NCBI RefSeq assembly: GCF_001613065.1
Contig: NZ_BDBQ01000037.1
Coordinates: forward strand, 62,001 to 126,000
Source: Nocardia miyunensis NBRC 108239
GTDB taxonomy: Bacteria > Actinomycetota > Actinomycetes > Mycobacteriales > Mycobacteriaceae
DNA: 64,000 nucleotides
Reading direction: 5' to 3'
The notes beneath the pieces are model-generated. The model saw only the letters and a program-made list of their open reading frames with translations. It was not told the DNA's origin and searched no databases. The translations under genes were made by a program, and so were the position numbers. Below, one piece after another: positions 35,601 through 46,361 of the stretch; the stretch's first letter is position 1; every line of letters starts with the position of its first letter.

Positions 35601-35849
35601 TTACGGAGTGGTGCCGTTCATCCCGGGGACGACGCAGTGTCCCTGGTGGTCCACCCTTCCGATGACCATCATGTCGTAACCGGTACACGACGAGTTGAAC
35701 GCCCGGCACGTGTGGTTGTCGGTCACCACCATGTTCGGTCCGCACGCGCTGCCGGGCGGTCCGAGCGGGTCGGCCTGGGCGACCGAGGCGGCGAGGCCGA
35801 CTCCGAGTGCGGCCCCGGCAACGATGCGAGCAGCGAACAAGAACGACAT
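35601..35849 (-). CDS. small secreted Cys-containing protein
   Basis: 82 residues. Signal peptide MSFLFAARIVAGAALGVGLAA followed by SVAQADP. The mature ~55 residues have four Cys (ACGPN, HTCRAF, SSCTGY, GHCVVP), suggesting two disulfides. A GGAGGC ribosome binding site precedes ATG 35849, which supports this start over the long open frame upstream. No family recognised. Confidence 0.7.
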   Translation of the reverse strand: MSFLFAARIVAGAALGVGLAASVAQADPLGPPGSACGPNMVVTDNHTCRAFNSSCTGYDMMVIGRVDHQGHCVVPGMNGTTP

Positions 35850-36484
35850 CGAGAAGCCTCCTTTGCCCCCGTGGACGCCGATTTTACTACGTATCCATCG
35901 CATAATCGCAGGTCGATGCCCATGGATCAGGTGTGGCGGCGGGTGTGCGGTGCGGGGGTGTTGTGGGGGTCTCCGGTCAACCCGGGGCTCGTGCGATCGT
36001 CGGTGTGGGCACGGCTCGTACCTCATCGGCCGTCTTGGTAGGGCGCTGTGCGAGGTGATCGCGGGTGTGCGCCGAGGAGCCGCGGATTCGGTTCCGCGCG
36101 GTGGTTGCGGGCGAGTTGCTCGAGTTTGTGGGACAGCAACTTCGCGATTGTGTCGGCCACCTGAGGGCATGGCTGGGCGAACCGGCGCGGCTTCCCGAAC
36201 AAGGGTGCGGGTACGAGCGTTTCGCAATGGCTGGTCATCTGGTCGAGGATCTTACTGCTCGGGATTCGGATCGCAACCCGGATGCGTCACACCGACGCTT
36301 CGCATCGAATTGATAACGCCTGCAGGGCATTACAGCTCAATGCCCGGAAGGTACCGCACTGCGCCCGGTGTGGGATCTCGGGCAGGTCACAGCTGGCTGA
36401 AACCTTGGCGGTTCGGCTCGCCGACTTCGCGCACTACCTATACGGTACCTACGTTCGGGGCTGGTTGGAGATCTGGGATGTGGT
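35850..36484. other. 635-bp intergenic region upstream of the acidic repeat protein
   Basis: No convincing gene. Frames of 71 residues (minus, 36023-36238) and 82 residues (plus, 36065-36313) are open, but show no recognisable domain and mixed base use. The part from 36290 to 36480 is less GC-rich than the rest of the window and likely carries the promoter of the acidic-protein gene; TATACG at 36438-36443 is a possible -10 element. It could also hold a decayed gene. Confidence 0.45.
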
Positions 36485-39400
36485 GTGGCAGAGAAAATTT
36501 CGTCGGAGAAACGCGTGCTCAGCGGTCGGTTCGGACTGTGGGGTCTAACCAGCTGGGCCGCACGGCGTCTTGGTGTGGCGCCGCGACCGGGTGGAGCCGC
36601 TCGAGACGAGCCGACGGTTGACGATCAGGGCGGCGAGGTATCGACGGATGCCCACGTGCCTGCGCTGAATGACATGCCAGCGCAACAGGATTCGAACAGC
36701 AGCAACGTCGACGACGTACAAGAGCGCAACCCCGGCGACATCGAGCCGGGGAGCGATCCCATTTCTTCGAAAGGTCAGGCAAATATGACAACTCCCGACG
36801 ACCGGGCGACGATCACCGATGACGCGACCGCCGCCGAGGAGACCACGACTACCGCCGTAGCGACGGCCGTAGCCGAGCCGGAGTCGCCCACCGCGACCGA
36901 GGTCGAAGCGTCTGTCGCAGCGGGTGACGAGGGGGAGACCGAGAGCGAACCGGCGGCCGAGGAAGCCGGCTCGGACGCCGAAAGTGTAGTGGCGGAATCG
37001 GTTTCGGCAGAAGCGCCCGAGGGTGAGGGCGTGGCCGAAGTTGCGGAAGAACCGGCAGACGCAGCACCCGAGGCAACTGAATCCTCGGTTTCCGACAACG
37101 AAGCCGAAGCGGAAGCGGACACCCAGGAGCAGGAGGCGGCATCGGCTGACGCCGAGCCCGCGTCCGAAAGTGAAGTGCCGCAACCCGAGTCGACCGCCGT
37201 CGAGCCTGAAGCCGAGACTGCGGCCGCACCCGAGGAATCGGAGACGGTAGCTGCCGAGGACGAGACCGAGGTTGCCACAAAGGACGCAGGCGATGGCACT
37301 GCCGACGATGTGGGAGCGGAAACTGCGGCCGAGGGTGAAGTGCCGGAGGCCGAGTCGGCTGCCGAGACCGAAGAGGCTGCCGAGGATTCAGCGGTAGTGG
37401 CTGGTGAGGGTGAGACCGAGGCTACTGCTGAGGATTCCGCCGCCGATGCTCAGCCTGCCACTGAAGATGAAGCGTCGCAACCCGAGCCGGCCGCTGCCGA
37501 GGCGGGGACTGAGGTAGAGCCTGCCGAGGACGAGACTGCTGCTGAGACCGAAATTGCTGCTGAGGATTCCGCCGCCGATGCGGAGACCGTGGCCGAGGAT
37601 GAGTCGCAGGAGGCCGAGGCAGCTGCCGAGGTCGAAGAGGGTGCCGGGGAATCAGCGGTGGCGGCCGCCGACGAGGCAGACGATGATGCCTCGGTCGACG
37701 CTGAAGCGTCGGCCGAAGGCGATGTGCCCGAAGCCGAGTCGGCTGCCGATCTCGAGGAGAGTGCTGAAGACCGCGAGGTAGTTGCTGCCGAAGGCGAGGC
37801 TGCTCCTGAGGTTGAGGGTGTTGCTGACACGGAGACGTCCACCGAAGGCGAAGCGTCGGAAGCCGAGTCGGCCGCCGAGGCTGAAGAGGATCCCGAGGAC
37901 ACCGAGGTCTCGGCTGCCGAGGGTGAGGCTGCCGAGACCGAGGTTGTTGCGCAGAACGCAGAAGCTGATGTTGCCGACGATGCGGCCGAGGGCGATGTGC
38001 CGGAAGCTGAGGTCGACGAAGGTGCCGAGGTAGAGGTCGCTGAGGCCGAGGTTGTCGCAGAGGATGCTGCCGTCGACGGTGACGCCGAAGTGGTGGCCGA
38101 AGGCGATGTGTCGCAGGCCGAGTCATCTGTCGAGGACGAACAGGATTCCGAGGTAGCAGCCACCGAGGGTGACATTGCTGCTGAGACTGAAGTTCTTGCG
38201 CAGGATGCCGATGATGACGTCGCCAAGGATGAAGCAGCGGCCGACGGCGATGTCCCGGAAGCCGAGTCGGCTGCTGAGGCTGAAGACGGTGTCGACGACA
38301 TCGAGGTAGCGGCTGCCGACGATGAGGCTGCTGAGACCGAGGTTGTTGCGCAGGACGCAGAAGCTGATGTCGACGCCGAAGCAGAAGTGGTGGCCGAAGG
38401 CGAGGTGTCCCAGGCTGAGTCGGCTGTCGAGGACGAACAGGGTGCCGAGGTAGCAGCCGCTGAGGGTGAGGCTGTTGTCGAGACTGAGGTTGTTGCTCAG
38501 GATGCGAATGATGATGCTTCAGTCGATGCGGAAGAGTCAGCCGAAGGTGATGTGCCGGAGGCTGAGTCGGCTGCCGAGGTCGAAGAGAGCCTCGCAGACA
38601 GCGAGGTAGTGGCTGCCGAAGACGAGGTTGCCATCGAGGTTGAGGCTGTTGCGGAAGACGAGGCTGAGGCGGAGACGTCCGCCGAAGGCGAAGCGCCGGA
38701 GGCCGAGTCAGCTACTCAGGTCGACGAGGGTGCCGAAGACACCGAGGTAGCGGGCGCCGAGGACGAGGCTGCTGCTGAGGGTGAGGTCGATGCGGAGGAC
38801 GTTGCTGTCGACACTGAGGCGGAAACGGCGGCCGAGGGCGATGAGTCCGAGGCTGAGTCCGCTGTCGAGGTTGACGGGGAGACTGCGGCCGAAGGTGAAG
38901 CAGTAGAGGCTGAGTCGGCTGTCGAGGCAGCTGAGATAGTGGCTGCCGAAGGCGAGGTTGCTGCTGAGGGTGAAGGTGATGTCGAGGCCGCCGTGGAGAT
39001 CACGGAAGCGGGCGACAGCAGCGAGAACGAGTCCGGAGTGGCGGATGAGGAGCGGGTCATCGACGGTGCCTCGGATGCGGATGCGGATGCGGATGCGGAT
39101 GCGGATGCGGATGCGGATGCGGTAGCTGAGGACGGTTCGGACGTGGAGTCCGATCCTACGGCCGAGGCGGATGACGTTGCGCAGCAGGCGGATGCGGTTG
39201 TGGCCGAAGCAACCGAGATCGCGGCTGCTGCTGCGGAGTCGCAGATTGTGGAGACAGCTGTTGACAGCGAGGCTAACGTCGCGGACGGGGCCGAGTCGGG
39301 CGCGGTTGAGGTGGCTGAAGAGCAGGGGCAGGCCGAGTCTTCCGAGCCGGAAGCATCCGACGCCGAGGCCGACACCGTGGAAGCCGCTGCGGTCGAAGAG

Positions 39401-40447
39401 GTTTCGGAGCCGGATGAGGTGCCGGTGGCAGAGACCGGGCTGACCGAGCCGACCGCCGCCGAGGTCGAAGAGGCCGAGTCGGTGGTTGACGAGGCTCAGG
39501 TCGAGACCGAAGGCGAACCGGCTGAGACCAGTGCCGTCGCTACCGAATCCATCGTGAATGCGGAGGCTGCCACCGACGAAGAATCAGCAGTGCCCGCGGA
39601 GGCTGCCGAGGAAGTAGCCGTGCAGGCTGCCGAGGAAGAAGTCGCGGATGCTGCTGAGGAAGTAGCCGCGGAGGATTCCGAGGAAGAAGTCGCTTTTGAC
39701 GCCGGGGAGGACGCCGCGAGCGAAGCGGTCTCCGAGGTTGAAGAGGCTGCCGACAGCGAGGAATCCGCAGCCGGTGCGGAGGTGGCCGAGGCCGTAGCCG
39801 CTGAGGCAGCCGAGTCACCTGTTTCTGAGGTCGGGGAGGTTGTCGAAGCCGAATCGGTGTCCGACGATGAGCAGGCCACAGCTGAAGACGAACCGGTCGA
39901 GTCGGAACCAGCGGCGGTTGCCGACGGCGAGGAAGAATCGGCCGACGCCGAGGAGTCTGCCGAGGCCGAAGCGGAAGCCGAGGTGGCGGCTGCGGAAGGC
40001 GACGCGTCCGCCGCGGACGAGACCGTCGCCGAGGCGGGCGTGGTCGCACCGGTTCGTGCAGTGAGCGAGCCCGCGGCTGAAGCGGTCGAGGTGTCGGCGG
40101 CAGCCGAGGAAGTTCCTGCGGTCGATGCTGCGGAGCCGCAGGCAAATCCGGCGGCCGCGATAGCCCTGGTCGAGCGTGAGAACGTGGTCGAGGGTGAAGC
40201 GGTCGATGATGTCGAGCATGTGATCGATGGCAGCGTGCCCGCCGGTGACAGTGCGGCGGCGATCATCCACGACCAAGCGGCCACGATCGATGATCAGGCG
40301 CGGATCATCGCGAAACTTCGGCGCAAGGTGATGGTCCTGGAGACCATCATCCAGACCCAGGAATCCCAATCCGAATCGCTGGTCGACATCATCTCGACGT
40401 ACAAGAAGGAATTGACCAGTCTCGCAACGGATCTCATGGAGTTCTGA
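36485..40447 (+). CDS. 1320-residue extremely acidic Ala/Glu-rich repeat protein with C-terminal coiled coil
   Basis: No family recognised. Residues 1-45 are basic, with the only Trp residues (FGLWGLTSWAARR). Residues about 100-1250 are almost entirely Ala, Glu, Asp, Val, Ser and Thr, built from degenerate ~40-45-residue units of the type GDVPEAESAAEVEE ... VVAAEGEAA; there is no Cys and hardly any aromatic residue. An (Asp-Ala)8 tract lies at 39074-39121. The last ~65 residues switch to a helix with heptads (IIHDQAATIDDQARIIAKLRR, interrupted here, then VLETIIQTQ), ending in LMEF. No signal peptide or membrane segment is visible. GTG 36485 is the longest start; ATG 36785 (MTTPDDRATITDD), with GAAAGG upstream, is a strong alternative that would remove the basic head. 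Likely disordered polyanion tethered by a coiled coil (inference). Confidence 0.8.
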   Translation: MAEKISSEKRVLSGRFGLWGLTSWAARRLGVAPRPGGAARDEPTVDDQGGEVSTDAHVPALNDMPAQQDSNSSNVDDVQERNPGDIEPGSDPISSKGQANMTTPDDRATITDDATAAEETTTTAVATAVAEPESPTATEVEASVAAGDEGETESEPAAEEAGSDAESVVAESVSAEAPEGEGVAEVAEEPADAAPEATESSVSDNEAEAEADTQEQEAASADAEPASESEVPQPESTAVEPEAETAAAPEESETVAAEDETEVATKDAGDGTADDVGAETAAEGEVPEAESAAETEEAAEDSAVVAGEGETEATAEDSAADAQPATEDEASQPEPAAAEAGTEVEPAEDETAAETEIAAEDSAADAETVAEDESQEAEAAAEVEEGAGESAVAAADEADDDASVDAEASAEGDVPEAESAADLEESAEDREVVAAEGEAAPEVEGVADTETSTEGEASEAESAAEAEEDPEDTEVSAAEGEAAETEVVAQNAEADVADDAAEGDVPEAEVDEGAEVEVAEAEVVAEDAAVDGDAEVVAEGDVSQAESSVEDEQDSEVAATEGDIAAETEVLAQDADDDVAKDEAAADGDVPEAESAAEAEDGVDDIEVAAADDEAAETEVVAQDAEADVDAEAEVVAEGEVSQAESAVEDEQGAEVAAAEGEAVVETEVVAQDANDDASVDAEESAEGDVPEAESAAEVEESLADSEVVAAEDEVAIEVEAVAEDEAEAETSAEGEAPEAESATQVDEGAEDTEVAGAEDEAAAEGEVDAEDVAVDTEAETAAEGDESEAESAVEVDGETAAEGEAVEAESAVEAAEIVAAEGEVAAEGEGDVEAAVEITEAGDSSENESGVADEERVIDGASDADADADADADADADAVAEDGSDVESDPTAEADDVAQQADAVVAEATEIAAAAAESQIVETAVDSEANVADGAESGAVEVAEEQGQAESSEPEASDAEADTVEAAAVEEVSEPDEVPVAETGLTEPTAAEVEEAESVVDEAQVETEGEPAETSAVATESIVNAEAATDEESAVPAEAAEEVAVQAAEEEVADAAEEVAAEDSEEEVAFDAGEDAASEAVSEVEEAADSEESAAGAEVAEAVAAEAAESPVSEVGEVVEAESVSDDEQATAEDEPVESEPAAVADGEEESADAEESAEAEAEAEVAAAEGDASAADETVAEAGVVAPVRAVSEPAAEAVEVSAAAEEVPAVDAAEPQANPAAAIALVERENVVEGEAVDDVEHVIDGSVPAGDSAAAIIHDQAATIDDQARIIAKLRRKVMVLETIIQTQESQSESLVDIISTYKKELTSLATDLMEF
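39074..39121 (+). repeat. hexanucleotide tandem repeat (GATGCG)8
   Basis: Eight perfect copies of GATGCG, 48 bp, encode (Asp-Ala)8 inside the acidic protein. Copy-number change would alter length by whole codon pairs and keep the frame. Confidence 0.95.
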
Positions 40448-40452
40448 CGCGT

Positions 40453-40483
40453 CAGGGGTGGCGCCGCGACGGTGCCACCCCTG
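40453..40483. terminator. bidirectional hairpin between acidic-protein gene and DHA2 exporter
   Basis: CAGGGGTGGCGCC (40453-40465) pairs with GGTGCCACCCCTG (40471-40483) with one G-T pair and a 5-nt loop. It starts 5 bp after the plus-strand stop and lies 8 bp from the convergent stop at 40492. Confidence 0.75.
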
Positions 40484-40491
40484 CTCTGCGG

Positions 40492-42746
<2,255 letters not shown>

Positions 42747-42759
42747 ATCCGAAAACTAG

Positions 42760-42794
42760 CACAAACTGCAATTTTTCAGAAAGTGCAATTTCTG
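42760..42794. promoter_or_regulatory. direct repeats upstream of TetR, candidate operator
   Basis: CACAAACTGCAATTT (42760-42774) and CAGAAAGTGCAATTT (42777-42791) are near-identical copies with a 17-bp period. The second also belongs to a palindrome, CAGAAA-GTGCAA-TTTCTG (42777-42794). They sit 14-48 bp upstream of the TetR start. Confidence 0.6.
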
Positions 42795-42837
42795 TGAGGC
42801 GGATTACAGCTCCGGGTGCCTCGGACGGTGAAAACGA

Positions 42838-42884
42838 CTGCGGTGGCTGTGCCCTTCATGTCGGAAGGGGCACAGCCACCGCAG
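42838..42884 (-). terminator. long hairpin after the second DHA2 exporter
   Basis: CTGCGGTGGCTGTGCCCTTC (42838-42857) pairs with the complementary arm at 42864-42884, with a 6-nt loop and one bulged G; about 20 bp of stem. On the minus strand it ends in TCGTTTTC, a T-rich tail, 29 bp beyond the stop of the gene at 42913. Confidence 0.8.
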
Positions 42885-42912
42885 AGGTTCTCGATGCCGT
42901 CGAGGCGGGAGG

Positions 42913-44970
42913 TCACACGGCGGGTACCGGCGGCCTGTCCTGCTGGTCGAGGAGTTTGGCGGCGATGTTGTCGAGCGCCTGGTCAAGGACGCTGCGGCCA
43001 CCGGAATCGGTGAACGTCCAGTCCTCGAGTTGTTCATCGAGCCATTGCCGCCAGACCTGCTGGAAGCGGATCACTTCGGTGTTGCCGAGCTCGGTCAGCT
43101 GCAGCCGATCGTCCACGGCGACAACGTATCCGTCATCGATGGCTCGGCGGTAGAGCGGTTCGAGCACCTGCGGCGGCATCCAGTGCGCGTGGGCGATGTC
43201 GGTGACTGTCGCCGAACCGCGGATCCGGGTGCGCAGATGCACCTCGCCGAGCGCCCATGCCAGTTCCACCGGCAACTCGCTGGTGGTCAGCAGTCCGGGT
43301 CCGGGCGGGCCGCCGCGTTCGCGCTGCTTGCGCATCACACCGGCGATGGCGCGTTCGAGCTGGGCGACGTTGTCGGCCGAATCCGGAACCGAGAATCCCT
43401 CGCCCAGATCGGCGGCGCCGGCCCGGGAGGAGTCACGCAGGGGGACCTGTTTGAGCAACCAGGCGACCACGAATCCGGCCAGCGCCACCGGGACGACCCA
43501 GCGGAACACGAAGTCGATCGCCGAGGAGTAGGCGTCGATGATCGGAATCTGTTGTGCCTCGGGGAGTTTGTGCAAGGCCGTCGTGCTCTTCGCGGACTCC
43601 GCCGAAACTCCCGGCAGCCGAGACAGTGCGTCGGTCAGCGCCGGGGTGAGCTTGTTGCTGTACAGGGTGCCGAAGATCGCGGTGCCGAACGTGCTGCCGA
43701 TCGTGCGGAAGAACGTCACCCCGGAGGTCGCGGTGCCCAGTTGCGCATACGGCACGGTGTTCTGCACGACGATGGTCAGCACCTGCATCGCCAGTCCCAG
43801 TCCGGCGCCGAGGATCAGCATGTAGAGCGATTCCAGCCAGATGCCGGTGGAGCGGTCCATCGTCGACATCGCGGCCAGCCCGATCGCCATGACGGCGGTG
43901 CCCGCGATCGGGAAGTACTTGTATTTTCCGGTGCGCGACACCACGTTTCCGGAGATCACCGACATGACCAGCAGTCCGAGCACCATCGGTAGCGTGCGCA
44001 GACCGGACACGGTGGCCGAGACCCCGTCCACGTACTGCAGATAGGTCGGCAGGTAGGTCATCGCGCCGAGCATGGCGAAACCGACTATGAAACTCAGGAC
44101 CGAGCACACCGTGAACACCGAGTTGCGGAACAGGAACATCGGTAGCATCGGTTGGGCCGCGCGGAGTTCGGCCACCACGAATCCGATCAGCAGCAGCACC
44201 GCGGCGACGAACAATCCGATGATGACCGGAGATGTCCAGGCATATTCCGATCCACCCCATTCCAGCGCCAGGACCAGTGCGCAGACGCCGAGCGCGACCA
44301 ATGCGATGCCGAGGTAGTCGATGACCGGTTTGATCGCGGCCCGCACGGCCGGAATGGTCCTGGCGGCCATCACCACCATGATGATCGCGATCGGGATGTT
44401 GACGTAGAAGCACCAGCGCCAGCTCGCGTGGTCGGTGAACAGCCCGCCCAGCGTCGGCCCGAGCACCGTGGTCACACCGAACACCGCGCCCATCGCGCCC
44501 TGATACTTCCCGCGCTGTTTCAGCGGGATCACGTCGGCGATCAGGGCCATCGCCGTGACCATCAGCGCGCCTCCGCCGATACCCTGCACGGCGCGGGCGG
44601 CGATCAGCATGGTCATGTTCTGCGCCACCCCGGCCACCGCGGATGCGGCGACGAAGACGATCGCGCCGGTCTGGAATACGACCTTGCGGCCGAAGAGATC
44701 ACCGAACTTCCCGGCCAGGACCGTGGCGACGGCCTCGGTGAGCATGTAGGCCGTGACGACCCACGACATGTGCCCGGAGCCGCCCAGATCCGTCACGATG
44801 GTGGGCAGTGCGGTGGAGACGATCGTCTGGTCCAGGGCGGCCAGCAGCATGCCGAGCATGATCGTCACGAACACCACGTTCATGCGCGCCGGGCTCAGGG
44901 TCGGCGACACCGCACTGGATTCGGGAACCTCCGTGATCGGGCGACCATCTGTCTCGCTGATTCGAGTCAT
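42913..44970 (-). CDS. MFS multidrug exporter, DHA2 family, with C-terminal cytoplasmic winged-helix-like extension
   Basis: 685 residues. The first ~510 form a 14-helix DHA2 exporter: LDQTIVSTALPTIV, GKFGDLFGRKVVF, RAVQGIGGGALMV, GPTLGGLFTDHASW. The last ~160 are soluble and not part of the canonical family. This region contains LPVELAWALGEVHLRTRI, VTDIAHAHWMPPQVLEPLYR and DGYVVAVDDRLQLTELG, a pattern like a winged-helix domain, then an acidic C-terminal helix. Mycobacterial Rv1877 has a similar total length, so the extension is probably shared in this order. It may sense cytoplasmic substrate or bind nucleic acid; neither is shown. Start ATG 44970. Terminated by the hairpin at 42838-42884. 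Confidence 0.9.
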   Translation of the reverse strand: MTRISETDGRPITEVPESSAVSPTLSPARMNVVFVTIMLGMLLAALDQTIVSTALPTIVTDLGGSGHMSWVVTAYMLTEAVATVLAGKFGDLFGRKVVFQTGAIVFVAASAVAGVAQNMTMLIAARAVQGIGGGALMVTAMALIADVIPLKQRGKYQGAMGAVFGVTTVLGPTLGGLFTDHASWRWCFYVNIPIAIIMVVMAARTIPAVRAAIKPVIDYLGIALVALGVCALVLALEWGGSEYAWTSPVIIGLFVAAVLLLIGFVVAELRAAQPMLPMFLFRNSVFTVCSVLSFIVGFAMLGAMTYLPTYLQYVDGVSATVSGLRTLPMVLGLLVMSVISGNVVSRTGKYKYFPIAGTAVMAIGLAAMSTMDRSTGIWLESLYMLILGAGLGLAMQVLTIVVQNTVPYAQLGTATSGVTFFRTIGSTFGTAIFGTLYSNKLTPALTDALSRLPGVSAESAKSTTALHKLPEAQQIPIIDAYSSAIDFVFRWVVPVALAGFVVAWLLKQVPLRDSSRAGAADLGEGFSVPDSADNVAQLERAIAGVMRKQRERGGPPGPGLLTTSELPVELAWALGEVHLRTRIRGSATVTDIAHAHWMPPQVLEPLYRRAIDDGYVVAVDDRLQLTELGNTEVIRFQQVWRQWLDEQLEDWTFTDSGGRSVLDQALDNIAAKLLDQQDRPPVPAV

Positions 44971-45158
44971 GTTGTGGGAACTCCGAGTTCGGCCGGGCCG
45001 GATACGGACATCGCATCGCGGCCGGGTGGGTTCGATAGACGGATTCGAGCGCCGCGAGCAGTGCGGATCGCCGTCACCATTGGCTCGGCGGCGAAATTAC
45101 CACAGACGACGCAACCCGGTCGGGCTGATGCTCGACCGGGTTGTGCAGCGGGAATCGT

Positions 45159-45365
45159 TCAGCGTGGTGGCAGCGGCGCCGGCGCCGGACCTGGTGCCGG
45201 GCAGCCGGGCTGTCCGGGAGCGCACGGCCCCGGCCGCGGCGGCGGCGGAGCCGGCTGTGCGGACGCCGTTGCCGCGAGGGTGAGTGGAGCGGCGGACACC
45301 GCGCCGGCGAGGAGGATCGCGGCCAGTGTTCGACGGCCGGTGTTCGCCGATGTCGACTTCGGCAT
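45159..45365 (-). CDS. small secreted Pro-rich protein
   Basis: 68 residues. A signal peptide (RRTLAAILLAGAVSAAPLTLA, split here by length rules, followed by ATASAQ) leaves a mature ~35-residue peptide made almost entirely of Pro, Ala and Gly with one Cys pair (GPCAPGQPGCPAP). GAAAGG precedes ATG 45365. Function unknown; similar tiny Pro-rich exported proteins occur across mycolata. Confidence 0.6.
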   Translation of the reverse strand: MPKSTSANTGRRTLAAILLAGAVSAAPLTLAATASAQPAPPPPRPGPCAPGQPGCPAPGPAPAPLPPR

Positions 45366-45734
45366 ATCGGTCACCTTTCTCTCGTGTTGACGTGGTCGAG
45401 GCTGCCGCCTCGGCATGCTTCACACAAGTGGTCGCACCGCCATTTTCAAGGAACTCTAAGATTGGATATACATACAGTACGAGGCACAGTAGTCCATTCG
45501 GGAATGGCCGTATTCACCATTGCCGTCCCGGTCGATGCACGATTGGCAATTCGAATTCGGGAGCGCGGGCCACAAGAAGTACGACGTGCGGCCGCTCAGC
45601 GAGCGAGGCCGTCACTCCCAGCTTCCGTTGAAAATCCGTGGTTACTCTGACTGCCTGTGATGACCGGCGGACGAGCAGGGCTGCGGCGGTCCGGTATCCG
45701 GCCGGACCGTGGGCGGTCGCGGCCAGGTGCGTGG
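45366..45734. other. 369-bp AT-richer intergenic region
   Basis: No gene supported. The stretch 45440-45560 is clearly AT-richer than the window average (GATATACATACAG). It probably carries the minus-strand promoter for the small Pro-rich protein; TATGTATAT on the minus strand near 45470 could serve as a -10 region. Confidence 0.45.
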
Positions 45735-46355
45735 TCACGGGTTGGGGGTGCGGGCGCTGGCCGGAGGGAGACACTGGTTGATCAGGAGGCGGACCGCCTT
45801 GGACACGCGGGTGGCGTCGCCGGTGACCAGGCGATCCTGCAGCAGGCCGCGGATGCCCGAAATCAGCAGGGTGGCGGTGGATTCCGGGTCGGGCAGGCGC
45901 GGGTCCAGGTCGTGCAGGACCTCGGTGAGGGCGTCGACCAGGACGTGGACCGCGTCGTTGGCGTAGTCGCCGAACGGGCTGGCCGGTACCGCGGACACCC
46001 CCAGCACCTGCATCAGCACCCCGGTGCTGGTGACCCAGTCGCTCGTGGTGTTCACACAGAACGATTCGATCAATCGACGCCGCAGCATATCGATGTCGGT
46101 GACATCGGCGAACAAGCCCGCGATATCGGGCCGCTGGGTCTCGAGCGCGGCGACCAGCATCTGTTCCTTGCTGCCGAAGTAGTGGATCAACATGCGCGAG
46201 CTGGTGCCCAGGTAGTCCGCCAGGGGGCGCAGGGACAGTTCGATGAGCCCGTGCTCGGCTATGTAGTCGATGACTCCGGCGAGCAGGGCGGCCCGGCGGG
46301 CCTGATCCAGAGGGCGTGGCACCGGTTGACTGTAGCGTTTGGTACAGGTATTCAT
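45735..46355 (-). CDS. TetR family regulator divergent from a KasA-like gene
   Basis: 206 residues. The N-terminal DNA-binding helices are [38 protein letters not shown] and KEQMLVAAL; the rest is the helical ligand domain. ATG 46355 leaves only 6 bp to the start of the divergent ketoacyl synthase; GTG 46322 is an alternative that would free 39 bp for the promoter. A TGTA-N8-TACA palindrome lies inside that stretch. It very likely regulates the ketoacyl synthase (inference from divergence and operator position). Confidence 0.9.
   Translation of the reverse strand: MNTCTKRYSQPVPRPLDQARRAALLAGVIDYIAEHGLIELSLRPLADYLGTSSRMLIHYFGSKEQMLVAALETQRPDIAGLFADVTDIDMLRRRLIESFCVNTTSDWVTSTGVLMQVLGVSAVPASPFGDYANDAVHVLVDALTEVLHDLDPRLPDPESTATLLISGIRGLLQDRLVTGDATRVSKAVRLLINQCLPPASARTPNP
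46326..46354 (+). promoter_or_regulatory. promoter of the KasA-like gene with embedded operator
   Basis: TTGACT (46326-46331), a 17-bp spacer and TATTCA (46349-46354) put transcription start about at ATG 46362, suggesting a leaderless mRNA. TGTA (46331-46334) and TACA (46343-46346) form a palindrome in the spacer, where a bound repressor would block RNA polymerase. Confidence 0.5.
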
Positions 46356-46361
46356 AAAGCC

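Noticed and set aside
36023..36313. Overlapping 71- and 82-residue frames on both strands
   Set aside because: Neither shows a family, signal peptide or good ribosome binding site; left as intergenic.
37320..38900. Repeats in the acidic gene considered as a CRISPR-like array
   Set aside because: Units are degenerate, in frame and without constant repeat/spacer structure.
39074..39121. Hexanucleotide tract as a phase-variation switch
   Set aside because: Unit length is a multiple of three, so slippage cannot turn the gene on or off.
37450..40284. Ser/Ala-rich minus-strand frames opposite the acidic protein
   Set aside because: They mirror the GAG/GCC-rich repeats; no start sites or independent features.
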